Assembly (NCBI GenBank): GCA_937916025.1
Contig: CALGGX010000427.1
Coordinates: forward strand, 1 to 11,560
Length of the DNA: 11,560 bases
DNA from: an uncultured Selenomonadales bacterium
GTDB lineage: Bacteria; Bacillota_C; Negativicutes; Selenomonadales; Selenomonadaceae
Direction: 5' to 3'
The notes under the pieces: model-generated
The model's database searches: none
What the model was told of the DNA's origin: nothing
What the model saw: only the letters and a program-made list of their open reading frames with translations
Shown: piece after piece, positions 1-6,768 of the stretch
How positions within the stretch are numbered: the first letter of the stretch is position 1
How the letters are laid out: each line of letters starts with the position of its first letter
Made by a program: the position numbers and the translations under genes

Positions 1-1
1 A

Positions 2-2221
2 TCAATCGGCAGTGAACAATTGACGCTGGTTGACGCGGTCGGGCAACTCCGAATCATCGACGAAAACGAGTTGGAGTTGTTGACATACAATGAGAATTTG
101 CCGAGCGGCTTGACTTACAACACGGGCAAGACGAAATTGTTCGTGGCGGCAAATGCGGATTTGGAAGAACCGGCATTATCGGTAGACAATTACGTATCGA
201 CGCTCCGCGACATAGATGCGTCCGCATACGAAGGCGAATTGGCATTGACGGGCAACGACAAAGCAAATGATCTGTATGCGGGCACGGCGGGCTCGACACT
301 CGACGGCGGAGAAGGCAATGATCAATTGTACGGCGGCGCGGGTGCCGATACTTTCGTTTATACTTACGGCGAGGGCAACGAGCGTATTTACAATTACGAC
401 AGCACGAATGAGGAAAATGCAGACGTAGTACAATTGCGCGGCGTGACAAGCGTGGAGCGCAGCGATTTCCGCGACAGCGGCAAGAATACGATCTTGACGA
501 TCGGAAGCAATCGCTTGACGTTTGTCAATCCGCAGGGCGCGATCATTGTGACCGACGACGGCGGAAATACGCTGTCGACTTACGGCACGACACTTCCGCG
601 CGGAGTTTCTTACAACGGTTCCAAAACGAAATTGACGATCGGCGCGAATGCGGATTTGTCGGAGTTCGGCAATGAATTCGACATGGAGACGTTGTCGAGC
701 AATATCAAAGATATTGACGGCAGTGCTTACGGCGAAGAATTGATGTTGACAGGCAACTCCAAGACGAATGTTTTGCGCGCGGGCAGCGGCGGTTCGACGC
801 TCGACGGCGGCGCGGGAGCCGATAAACTTTACGGCGGAAGCGGCGCGGATGTTTTCGTTCATAAAGACGGTGACGGCAACGATCACATTTACAATTACGA
901 CGGCAATCAGGGCGATGTGATTCAATTGCAAGACGTCGGCACGATCTCTCGCAACGATTTCCGTGACAGCGGATCGAATGTGATTTTGACACTCGGCACG
1001 GAGAAATTGACGTTTGTAAATCCGAAGGGGCAAATCACTGTTATCGGAGAAGACGGCGAGGAGTTGGCGACGTACGGCGAGAATTTGCCGGAAGGCGCGG
1101 TTTACAGCAGTGACAAAACGAAATTGACGATCCGTGACGGCGCGGAATTTGAGGACAACACGATTGACATGAATGAATTCAGCAATGAATTGATTACATT
1201 GGACGCGCGGCAATACACCGATGAATTGAATATTACGGGCAACGACAAGGCGAATGAAATATACGCCGGAAGCGGCGGCGGTTCACTCGACGGCGGCGAA
1301 GGTTCGGATAAATTGTACGGCGGCGAAGGCGCGGACGTTTTCGTTTACAACGAGGGCGAGGGCAGCGATCGCATTTTCAATTACGGCGAAGGCGATACAA
1401 TTCGATTGGTCGGCGTCAGCGACATTGACAGATCGATGTTCAAAGACAGCGGCAAAAACACGGTGATCACGGTCGGCTCGAAGAAATTGACGTTGGTAAA
1501 TCCGAGCGGCGTCATCGAAGTCGTCGTTGACGGTTCGGAAGAAGCATTCACTTACGGAAAGGAATTGCCTGACGGCGTTTCTTACAATTCGAGCAAGACT
1601 CGATTGACGATAAGCGCAAATGCCGATCTCGAAGAAAACGGCAATGTCTTCAACATCGAAGATTATTCCAACAATCTGAAAGAGATCAATGCATCGAAAT
1701 ACGGCGAAGAAATTGAACTGAACGGCGACGACAAGGCGAATGAGCTCCGCGCGGGCAGCGGCGGCTCGACATTGCACGGCGGGCTCGGCAACGACAAACT
1801 TTATGGTGGAAGCGGCGCGGACGTTTTCGTTTACAGCGGCGGCTCGGACGTGATTTACAATTACACGGCGTCGGAAGATCAAATTGCATTGCGCGATGTC
1901 AGGATCACTTCTTCGCGCGTGAGCGGCAATGACATCGTGTATGCGTTCGGCACCGGCAGTTTGACGCTGAAGAATGCGGCGATATACGGCTTGACGGGAA
2001 TTACGGTTGTCGATGAAGACGATCTCGGCGCGGAAGATGAAGAGCAATTTGCGTCGACGTCGGAGCAATATTGGTTCGAGCAGGATTCGGCAACGGATGA
2101 ACTGTCGGAAATTCTGTCGACGGATGCGGCGATCGATCTCAATTTCGATCAATTGCAAGAGACATTCAAGCCGTCGATGAATGAATTAACGTTCGCGGCG
2201 CGGAAGCAATCGAAAGAGTAA
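2..2221 (+). CDS. Modular repeat protein with RTX calcium-binding motifs, 3' part only
   Basis: The frame is open to the left edge. The first six in-window codons (S-I-G-S-E-Q) match the module pattern (I-G-S-N-R), so the gene begins outside the window and the TTG at 20 is not its start. At least 739 residues are visible: four tandem modules of about 158-165 residues, the start of a fifth, and an acidic tail of about 65 residues. Each module has a beta-rich part with a Y-N-x-x-K-T-K-L-T-I core, then one RTX pair of the form L-D-G-G-x-G-x-D-x-L-Y-G-G-x-G-A-D-x-F-V-Y. RTX nonapeptides bind calcium and fold as parallel beta-rolls after export, usually by type I secretion, whose signal sits uncleaved at the C-terminus (family knowledge). 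A secreted or surface structural protein is inferred. No catalytic domain is visible. Function is unknown. Confidence 0.85.
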   Translation, partial: SIGSEQLTLVDAVGQLRIIDENELELLTYNENLPSGLTYNTGKTKLFVAANADLEEPALSVDNYVSTLRDIDASAYEGELALTGNDKANDLYAGTAGSTLDGGEGNDQLYGGAGADTFVYTYGEGNERIYNYDSTNEENADVVQLRGVTSVERSDFRDSGKNTILTIGSNRLTFVNPQGAIIVTDDGGNTLSTYGTTLPRGVSYNGSKTKLTIGANADLSEFGNEFDMETLSSNIKDIDGSAYGEELMLTGNSKTNVLRAGSGGSTLDGGAGADKLYGGSGADVFVHKDGDGNDHIYNYDGNQGDVIQLQDVGTISRNDFRDSGSNVILTLGTEKLTFVNPKGQITVIGEDGEELATYGENLPEGAVYSSDKTKLTIRDGAEFEDNTIDMNEFSNELITLDARQYTDELNITGNDKANEIYAGSGGGSLDGGEGSDKLYGGEGADVFVYNEGEGSDRIFNYGEGDTIRLVGVSDIDRSMFKDSGKNTVITVGSKKLTLVNPSGVIEVVVDGSEEAFTYGKELPDGVSYNSSKTRLTISANADLEENGNVFNIEDYSNNLKEINASKYGEEIELNGDDKANELRAGSGGSTLHGGLGNDKLYGGSGADVFVYSGGSDVIYNYTASEDQIALRDVRITSSRVSGNDIVYAFGTGSLTLKNAAIYGLTGITVVDEDDLGAEDEEQFASTSEQYWFEQDSATDELSEILSTDAAIDLNFDQLQETFKPSMNELTFAARKQSKE
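20..1960 (+). repeat. Four tandem protein-coding modules of about 480-495 bp
   Basis: Module boundaries, set at the repeated L-T-(F/L)-V-(N/D) strand, are 20-514 (165 codons), 515-1006 (164), 1007-1486 (160) and 1487-1960 (158). A fifth begins at 1961 and degenerates into the tail. Shared landmarks in order are: T-Y-G-x-x-L-P-x-G-V-S-Y-N, K-T-K-L-T-I-x-A-N-A-D, L-T-G-N-D-K-A-N, the RTX pair (about 299-358, 800-858, 1288-1346, 1771-1830), then I-Y-N-Y and D-S-G-K-N-T. Module 4 lacks the D-F-R-D-S-G segment and has S-S-R-V-S-G-N-D instead. Spacing is regular, but the modules differ at many codons, so the duplications look old rather than recent. Confidence 0.85.
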
Positions 2222-2233
2222 GGCGGTTATCCG

Positions 2234-2860
2234 ATGAAAATTATTGATGCGAGTGTAAGTTTGGAAAGCGAGCTTGAACCGACGCGCGTGATGAATTTAA
2301 TCGAGCGCGCGGGGCGCGTCTGCTACAAGAGCGAAGATCGAATATCCGAAGGCAGTGCGGAAAAATTGATCCGAAACATCATTGCGCGCGGTCATGAATC
2401 GGTGTTGGAACATGCGAGTGTTACGTTTAAAGTGATCTGCGATCGCGGCGTTTCGCATGAACTCGTCCGGCATCGGATTGCGAGTTACAGTCAGGAGAGC
2501 ACGCGCTATTGCAATTATGCGGGCGGCAAATTCGGCGGTGAATTGACATTTATACGCCCGTGCTTTTGGCAAAAAGATGATCGAAATTATCGCCGCTGGC
2601 TCGAGATCATGTCGACGATCGAAAAGACGTATCTCGAAATGATCTCGGCCGGAGCAACGCCGCAGGAAGCGCGGTCGATCCTGCCGAATTCGCTGAAGAC
2701 GGAAATCTTCGTGACGATGAATTTGCGCGAGTGGCGACATTTCCTCCGATTGCGGACAGACAAAAAAGCGCATCCTCAGATGCGAGAGGTTGCGCTTCGG
2801 ATTTACGAAATTCTGATTGAAAAATTGCCGGTGATATTCGCCGACATCAAAGTCGATTAA
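2234..2860 (+). CDS. thyX: Flavin-dependent thymidylate synthase ThyX
   Basis: ThyX makes dTMP from dUMP using methylenetetrahydrofolate and FAD/NADPH, independently of ThyA; it acts in the cytoplasm as a homotetramer. The 208-residue product has the family signature RHR-x7-S: R79-H80-R81 through S89, followed by T-R-Y. It also has the upstream G-H-E-S-V-L-E-H segment (53-60) and the C-terminal L-R-T-D-K-K-A-H-P-Q-M-R segment, where R174 aligns with the dUMP-activating arginine of characterised ThyX enzymes. Length is normal for the family. ATG 2234 is preceded by AGGCGG at 2221-2226. The gene begins 12 nt after the repeat-protein stop, with no promoter evident between, so co-transcription or a promoter inside the upstream gene is likely. 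Its stop overlaps that of the convergent symporter gene. Confidence 0.95.
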   Translation: MKIIDASVSLESELEPTRVMNLIERAGRVCYKSEDRISEGSAEKLIRNIIARGHESVLEHASVTFKVICDRGVSHELVRHRIASYSQESTRYCNYAGGKFGGELTFIRPCFWQKDDRNYRRWLEIMSTIEKTYLEMISAGATPQEARSILPNSLKTEIFVTMNLREWRHFLRLRTDKKAHPQMREVALRIYEILIEKLPVIFADIKVD

Positions 2861-4293
2861 TTCTTCCAAGCATGAATGCCCTTTTGATCGGGAAGGCAGG
2901 CGGGATCGAAAATCGGTTCCGCAATGCCTTTCCGTTTTTGATTGACATAATCGTCGAGCGCGATGAAAGAGAATTTGCCGAGCCGCGCAAGGGCGTAGAG
3001 ATTTGTCAAACACAGAAAGCCCATGAACAGATCGGCACTGTCCCAAACGAGCGAGAGTTCGGCAAACGAACCGAAGACGATCATTCCGAGGACGAGCACG
3101 CGGAATATGGTGACGGCATTTTTTGCAATGACGCTCGGAAGAATGCCGGACTCATCGCCCTCGAAAAACGCAACGTTGATCTCGCCGTAGTAGTAATTGC
3201 CGACGATGGAGCTGAAGGCAAACATGAAAACAACCAAAGCGAGTGCGGAAGGAGCGATTGCGCCAAAAATGTTTGCGAGCGACTCCTGCACGAGCGCGAC
3301 GCCTTTCAAATCTCCTCCGATGACATATTGATCGGACAGCAGAATGATGAAGGCGGTGGCGGAGCAGACAAACCACGTGTCGACATAGACGCCGAAGGCT
3401 TGAATGAGTCCCTGCCGCACGGGATGAAGTCCTCCGGCGGTTGCCGCCGCATTCGGCACGGAACCTTCGCCCGCTTCGTTTGAAAACAAGCCGCGCCGCA
3501 CGCCCGTCATAAATACGGCAGAAAATCCTCCCGCGACGGCGGCTTGCGGTTGAAATGCGTCGTGAATGATGAGCGCGAACATTGCCGGAACTTTGTCGAT
3601 GTTGAGGAGAATGACGATAAACGCGGCAAGGAGATACAAGCCCGCCATGATCGGAACGAGGAACTCGGTAAGTTTTGCAATGCGATGCATGCCGCCGAAA
3701 ATTACCGTTGCGGTAAGCAAAACCAGAACGGCGGCGGTAATTTGCGGTTCGATATCGAAAGCTTTTTGCACGGACAGCACGATGGTATTCGCCTGCACGG
3801 AATTGTAAATCAGCGCGAAGGTCACGGAGAGCAGAACGGCGAAGAGTTTTGCGACGCCGGGTTGACCGAGTACATTTTTGATGTAATATGCCGGACCGCC
3901 ATGAAATGCTCCGTCTCCGCGCGGCAGTTTGTAGATTTGCGCGAGAGTACTTTCGACAAAACCGGTGGCACTGCCGAGGAAGGCGATGACCCACATCCAA
4001 AAGACGGCACCGGGACCGCCGAGAACAATGGCGATGGCAACTCCGGCAATGTTACCCGTGCCGACGCGAGCGGCGGTTCCCACGCAAAATGCCTGAAAGC
4101 CGCTGATTTATTTGCCGCTCGTCTTTGTACCGGCGGACGAAGTGATGAGTCGAAACATCTCGCGAAGCAATCGGAGCTGAACAAATTTCGTTCGGATGGT
4201 GTAGACAATGCCGGAGCCGATGAGCGAGGCAATGATGATGTAAGTCCAGAGGAAATCGTTAATCGTATTGATTATGCCGTGAAGAAAATCCAT
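2857..4293 (-). pseudogene. Alanine/glycine:cation symporter (AGCS family), interrupted by an in-frame TAA
   Basis: AGCS proteins are inner-membrane sodium- or proton-coupled alanine/glycine importers with about ten or more helices. Conceptual translation from ATG 4293 gives 478 codons, normal for the family. Codons 1-61 hold the first membrane segment (L15 to about V30) and the T-I-R-T-K-F-V-Q-L-R motif. Codon 62 (4110-4108) is TAA. In the same frame follow F-Q-A-F (66-69), G-T-G-N-I-A-G (78-84), G-G-P-G-A-V-F-W-M-W (92-101) and S-N-E-A-G-E-G-S (271-278), all family hallmarks, to the stop at 2857-2859. ATG 4293 is chosen because AGGAGG (4305-4300) precedes it; an earlier in-frame ATG at 4308 lies upstream of that site. 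No frameshift or other lesion was seen, so this is a recent nonsense mutation, a sequencing error, or readthrough. A GTG at 4083 could restart the frame, but the product would lack the first helix. Confidence 0.85.
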
Positions 4294-4311
4294 GATGCTC
4301 CTCCTCATTGT

Positions 4312-4346
4312 AAAAAAAATGTGTCGACGAAACTCGCGACACTTTT
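4312..4346 (-). terminator. Intrinsic terminator of the GrpE-like/Hsp70 operon
   Basis: On the - strand, GTGTCG (4342-4337) pairs with CGACAC (4326-4321). An inner CGA/TCG pairing makes a stem of about nine base pairs with one bulge and a three-base loop. Eight T residues (4319-4312) follow after one A. It lies 27 nt past the Hsp70 stop, so it should end that operon. The T run finishes only 6 nt before the ribosome binding site of the symporter gene. Confidence 0.8.
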
Positions 4347-4372
4347 AAAAATATCCGCGCGGCGATTTTCAA

Positions 4373-6016
4373 TCAGTCGGACGAGATGCGCAATTGATGC
4401 ACCGCCGATTTGTCGATGTCGATATCCGACGCCGTCCGCAAAAATGTCTCGAACTTATCGCCCGTCGCCGTGTTGACCGCCTCGACATGCACGCCCGAGG
4501 CATCGACTTTGAAAGTGACTTCGATCTTCGTCGTTTTCGGAGTGTTCGGCGGCAGATTGACGACCAACTCGCCGAGAAGTTTGACGCCGTGCGCGGGATC
4601 CGTCGGTTGCGGATTGCCTTCTTCATCGACGCTCGGAATCAGCGCGTCTTCGGTCGACATGTTTTCAAACGCGCGCAACCGCACCCGTTCTTGATTGTCT
4701 TCGATCGGATAATACGTTCTCGACGCCACCGCCGGCATCTTCTCGCCGATCTTGATGAAGTTTTCGAGAATGTACGTGTTTTTATTGCCCTTGGTATCGA
4801 CGACGCCCGGTCCGAACGAGCGCGGCGTTTGATCTTCAACCGTAAACTTCGCCGCCAACTCCGCGCGCTTGTCTTCAACCGGCTCGCCGTCCGATTTCTT
4901 CTCCGAATCAACCGTGTCGGACGAAACGCCCTCGACCGAGACGCCGAGCATCGACGCGTAAATCGCCGCGCCTTTCGCTACCGCCTGATCCGGATCGTGT
5001 TGCTGCACTTTGCCGGGGAATTTTTCTTCGACGGCTTTTTTGATCATCGGCATGTACGTCGAGCCGCCCACCAAAAGTACGGTGTCGATTTGCACGTCCG
5101 GAACCTTCTCCAGCGTCGACTCGACGAAATTCATCGTCTGCCCGACTTTATCCGCCGTCAAACGCTCGAAATCTTTCCGAGTGATCACGACTTCCGTGCG
5201 CTCGCCGTTGACATCGATGCGTACTTTCGTCGTTTCTTTTTGCGATAACTTCCGCTTCGCTTCTTCAACTTTCGAGCGAATGTCCTGCCGCGTTTCGGCT
5301 TCGATCTCTTCCGTCGTCAAACCGTTTTCGTCGCAACACGCCGTCAAAATGTAATTGAACAGCCGATCATCCCAATCCTTGCCGCCGAGTTTGTCGTCGC
5401 CGCCCGTCGCCAGCACGGTAATTTTCTGCACGTCGCCGCTCTGATCATTCGGCGTCATCGACATTTTGATCACCGTCACGTCGAAAGTGCCGCCGCCGAG
5501 ATCGTAAACAAGGATCGTCCGATCTTCCTGAAATTGACGCGCGCAATAACTCAATGCCGCCGCCGTCGGCTCGTTGATCAGCGAGAGAACATTCAAACCC
5601 GCCAATTCGCCCGCCTGTTTCGTGGCGGAACGTTCTTCCAATCCGAAATACGCCGGAACGGTGATCACGACATTGTCAATCGTGCCGCCCTGCGATTCGA
5701 CGATGTTTTTCAAACGCGCGAGGATCAACGCGCTGATCTCAACCGGCGTGTAGGATTTGCCGTCGAAATCATACGTCCGCCCGTCGGCTTTACCGATCTC
5801 GCGCTTGACGAACTGCACCACGCGATTGCCGTCCGTTTCGATATTTTCCTTCGCCGCCTGCCCCACGATGACATTGTTTTCATTCTCGAAAAAAACAACC
5901 GACGCGAGCGTGTTGGAATTGTCTTCGTTGTTGCGAATGACTTCGGGATTGCCGTTGGCGTCAAGTCTGGCGATGCAGGAATATGTGGTTCCGAGATCGA
6001 TTCCGTATGTACTCAT
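4373..6016 (-). CDS. Atypical Hsp70 chaperone (DnaK family), lid-less
   Basis: The 547-residue product has a complete Hsp70 ATPase domain: phosphate-1 loop I-D-L-G-T-T-Y-S-C (6-14), I-N-E-P-T-A-A-A-L (147-155), phosphate-2 loop Y-D-L-G-G-G-T-F-D-V (171-180) and adenosine motif L-L-V-G-G-S-T-Y-M-P (314-323). A beta substrate-binding domain follows (about 396-525), recognisable by T-P-R-S-F-G (397-402), the D-N-Q (440-442) strand and L-P-P...I-E-V-T-F-K-V-D-A-S-G (488-508). Two parts differ from DnaK. The hydrophobic linker (L-L-L-D-V in DnaK) is replaced by a charged stretch rich in E, K and D (about 362-394). The chain ends shortly after the beta domain, with no helical lid; DnaK is usually above 600 residues. 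ATG 6016 has GGAGG 10 nt upstream. It follows the GrpE-like gene by 21 nt. It should be an ATP-driven client-binding protein; clients are unknown. It is not the housekeeping dnaK. Confidence 0.88.
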   Translation of the reverse strand: MSTYGIDLGTTYSCIARLDANGNPEVIRNNEDNSNTLASVVFFENENNVIVGQAAKENIETDGNRVVQFVKREIGKADGRTYDFDGKSYTPVEISALILARLKNIVESQGGTIDNVVITVPAYFGLEERSATKQAGELAGLNVLSLINEPTAAALSYCARQFQEDRTILVYDLGGGTFDVTVIKMSMTPNDQSGDVQKITVLATGGDDKLGGKDWDDRLFNYILTACCDENGLTTEEIEAETRQDIRSKVEEAKRKLSQKETTKVRIDVNGERTEVVITRKDFERLTADKVGQTMNFVESTLEKVPDVQIDTVLLVGGSTYMPMIKKAVEEKFPGKVQQHDPDQAVAKGAAIYASMLGVSVEGVSSDTVDSEKKSDGEPVEDKRAELAAKFTVEDQTPRSFGPGVVDTKGNKNTYILENFIKIGEKMPAVASRTYYPIEDNQERVRLRAFENMSTEDALIPSVDEEGNPQPTDPAHGVKLLGELVVNLPPNTPKTTKIEVTFKVDASGVHVEAVNTATGDKFETFLRTASDIDIDKSAVHQLRISSD

Positions 6017-6037
6017 ATAAATATAGCCTCCAATGTA

Positions 6038-6646
6038 TTAATCGTTTCTGATTTGATCGGATTTCGCGGCGGCAAGCGACTCGTCGTAAACAAAAACGTC
6101 GACGTACTCGCGATAGAGCGGATAACCCGCGCGGACAACTCCCGGGCGTCTGCTTTTGGCAACCGTGTTGTGGAGAGTCGGATCGCCGGTCGCGATTGTA
6201 TTTATAATTTTCGTAAGCAGAGGGCGGCGCGGTTCGCCGACGCGACTGATCGAAAGTTCGGAGCCGTAATCGGCAAGAATGTCTTCGAGCTGATCGAACA
6301 TCAATTGCAGAGTGCGGCGGACGTTGTCCGAAAGATTTTCCTCGCCGAGCAGTCGCCGATATTCGACACAAACGGCGGCAATTTCTTTCAAGAGCGGAGT
6401 GAATTGCTCGCCGCGCTGTTGCTCCTTGAGAAGTTCGATCTCGCGATACATGCCCTGCCGAACCTGGCTTTGAAAATTGATGTTCTCGCGGAGCACTTGA
6501 GTCAATTGCTTTGAATTTCGTTCTTGCTGATCGACGAGTTCTTTGACCATTGCGGAAATTTTTTTGATCTCGCGCCGCGTCGACAATTTTTCGGGTTCGA
6601 CGGGCTCGGGAGTCGTTTCCGCTTCAAACTGCAAATCCGTACTCAT
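6038..6646 (-). CDS. Divergent GrpE-like nucleotide exchange factor
   Basis: The 202-residue product has the GrpE layout. An acidic N-terminus (about 1-20) is followed by a long charged helix rich in K, E, Q and R (about 22-80, probable coiled coil, the GrpE dimerisation element). A helical segment (about 83-128) leads to a C-terminal beta region. Here V-G-E-P-R-R-P-L-L (136-144) and V-A-K-S-R-R-P-G-V-V-R-A-G-Y-P-L-Y (162-178) resemble the V-G-E-P-F-D-P and V-x-x-V-x-x-x-G-Y-x-L motifs of GrpE. GrpE releases ADP from Hsp70, so its place directly upstream of an Hsp70 gene supports the same role for that partner (inference). Similarity to canonical GrpE is weak, and a plain coiled-coil adaptor remains possible. 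ATG 6646 has AAGGAGG (6660-6654) 7 nt upstream. First gene of the operon. Confidence 0.7.
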   Translation of the reverse strand: MSTDLQFEAETTPEPVEPEKLSTRREIKKISAMVKELVDQQERNSKQLTQVLRENINFQSQVRQGMYREIELLKEQQRGEQFTPLLKEIAAVCVEYRRLLGEENLSDNVRRTLQLMFDQLEDILADYGSELSISRVGEPRRPLLTKIINTIATGDPTLHNTVAKSRRPGVVRAGYPLYREYVDVFVYDESLAAAKSDQIRND

Positions 6647-6678
6647 TAACGAGCCTCCTTGATGAAAAAACTTCCATT

Positions 6679-6707
6679 ATCCTACCATTTCGCGGCGAAA
6701 CTGTAAA
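6679..6707 (-). promoter_or_regulatory. Sigma-70-type promoter of the GrpE-like/Hsp70 operon
   Basis: On the - strand, TTTACA (6707-6702), a 17-bp spacer and TAGGAT (6684-6679) lie 33 nt upstream of ATG 6646. An overlapping GATAAT could be an alternative -10. No CIRCE element (TTAGCACTC-N9-GAGTGCTAA), the HrcA operator of many dnaK operons, is present. Confidence 0.6.
6688..6700. promoter_or_regulatory. Palindrome in the chaperone promoter spacer, possible operator
   Basis: TTTCGC-G-GCGAAA is a perfect 6-bp inverted repeat around one base. It lies entirely between the -35 and -10 of the - strand promoter, a usual position for a repressor site. It is also 15 bp from the -35 of the divergent tannase promoter. 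The binding protein is unknown, and a chance palindrome of this size is possible. Confidence 0.4.
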
Positions 6708-6715
6708 GTTTTTGA

Positions 6716-6744
6716 TTGCAAAACGGTCGGTGCGGTGTTAGAAT
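6716..6744 (+). promoter_or_regulatory. Sigma-70-type promoter of the tannase-like gene
   Basis: TTGCAA (6716-6721), a 17-bp spacer and TAGAAT (6739-6744) stand 24 nt before ATG 6769. Its -35 is 8 bp from the -35 of the opposing chaperone promoter, so the two promoters are back to back. Confidence 0.65.
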
Positions 6745-6768
6745 TTCAAACCAAGGAGGTAATTGCGA

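Noticed and set aside
176..1213. Long open frame on the - strand opposite the repeat protein (345 codons)
   Set aside because: Arginine- and alanine-rich translation that mirrors the repeat modules, with no start signal. It arises because the real gene avoids codons whose complement is a stop.
20..1960. CRISPR array or short tandem DNA repeats
   Set aside because: The repetition is at protein level with a period near 490 bp. There are no short identical repeats with unique spacers.
1283..2158. Long - strand open frame (291 codons) opposite the same gene
   Set aside because: Same cause; periodic translation, no domain, no ribosome binding site.
4307..4312. TACAAT on the - strand as a possible -10 for the symporter gene
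   Set aside because: No -35 at the right distance (GAGTTT there), and the start point would fall on the ribosome binding site.
3544..4476. + strand open frame (310 codons) opposite the symporter
   Set aside because: Translation is low-complexity and charged. The - strand frame carries unmistakable symporter motifs.
4394..5248. + strand open frame (284 codons) opposite Hsp70
   Set aside because: Arginine/aspartate-rich shadow of a clear Hsp70 gene.
5534..6514. + strand open frame (326 codons) spanning the Hsp70/GrpE-like boundary
   Set aside because: Shadow of two well-supported genes, each with its own ribosome binding site.
6647..6768. CIRCE heat-shock operator before the chaperone operon
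   Set aside because: Looked for TTAGCACTC-N9-GAGTGCTAA; nothing similar is present.
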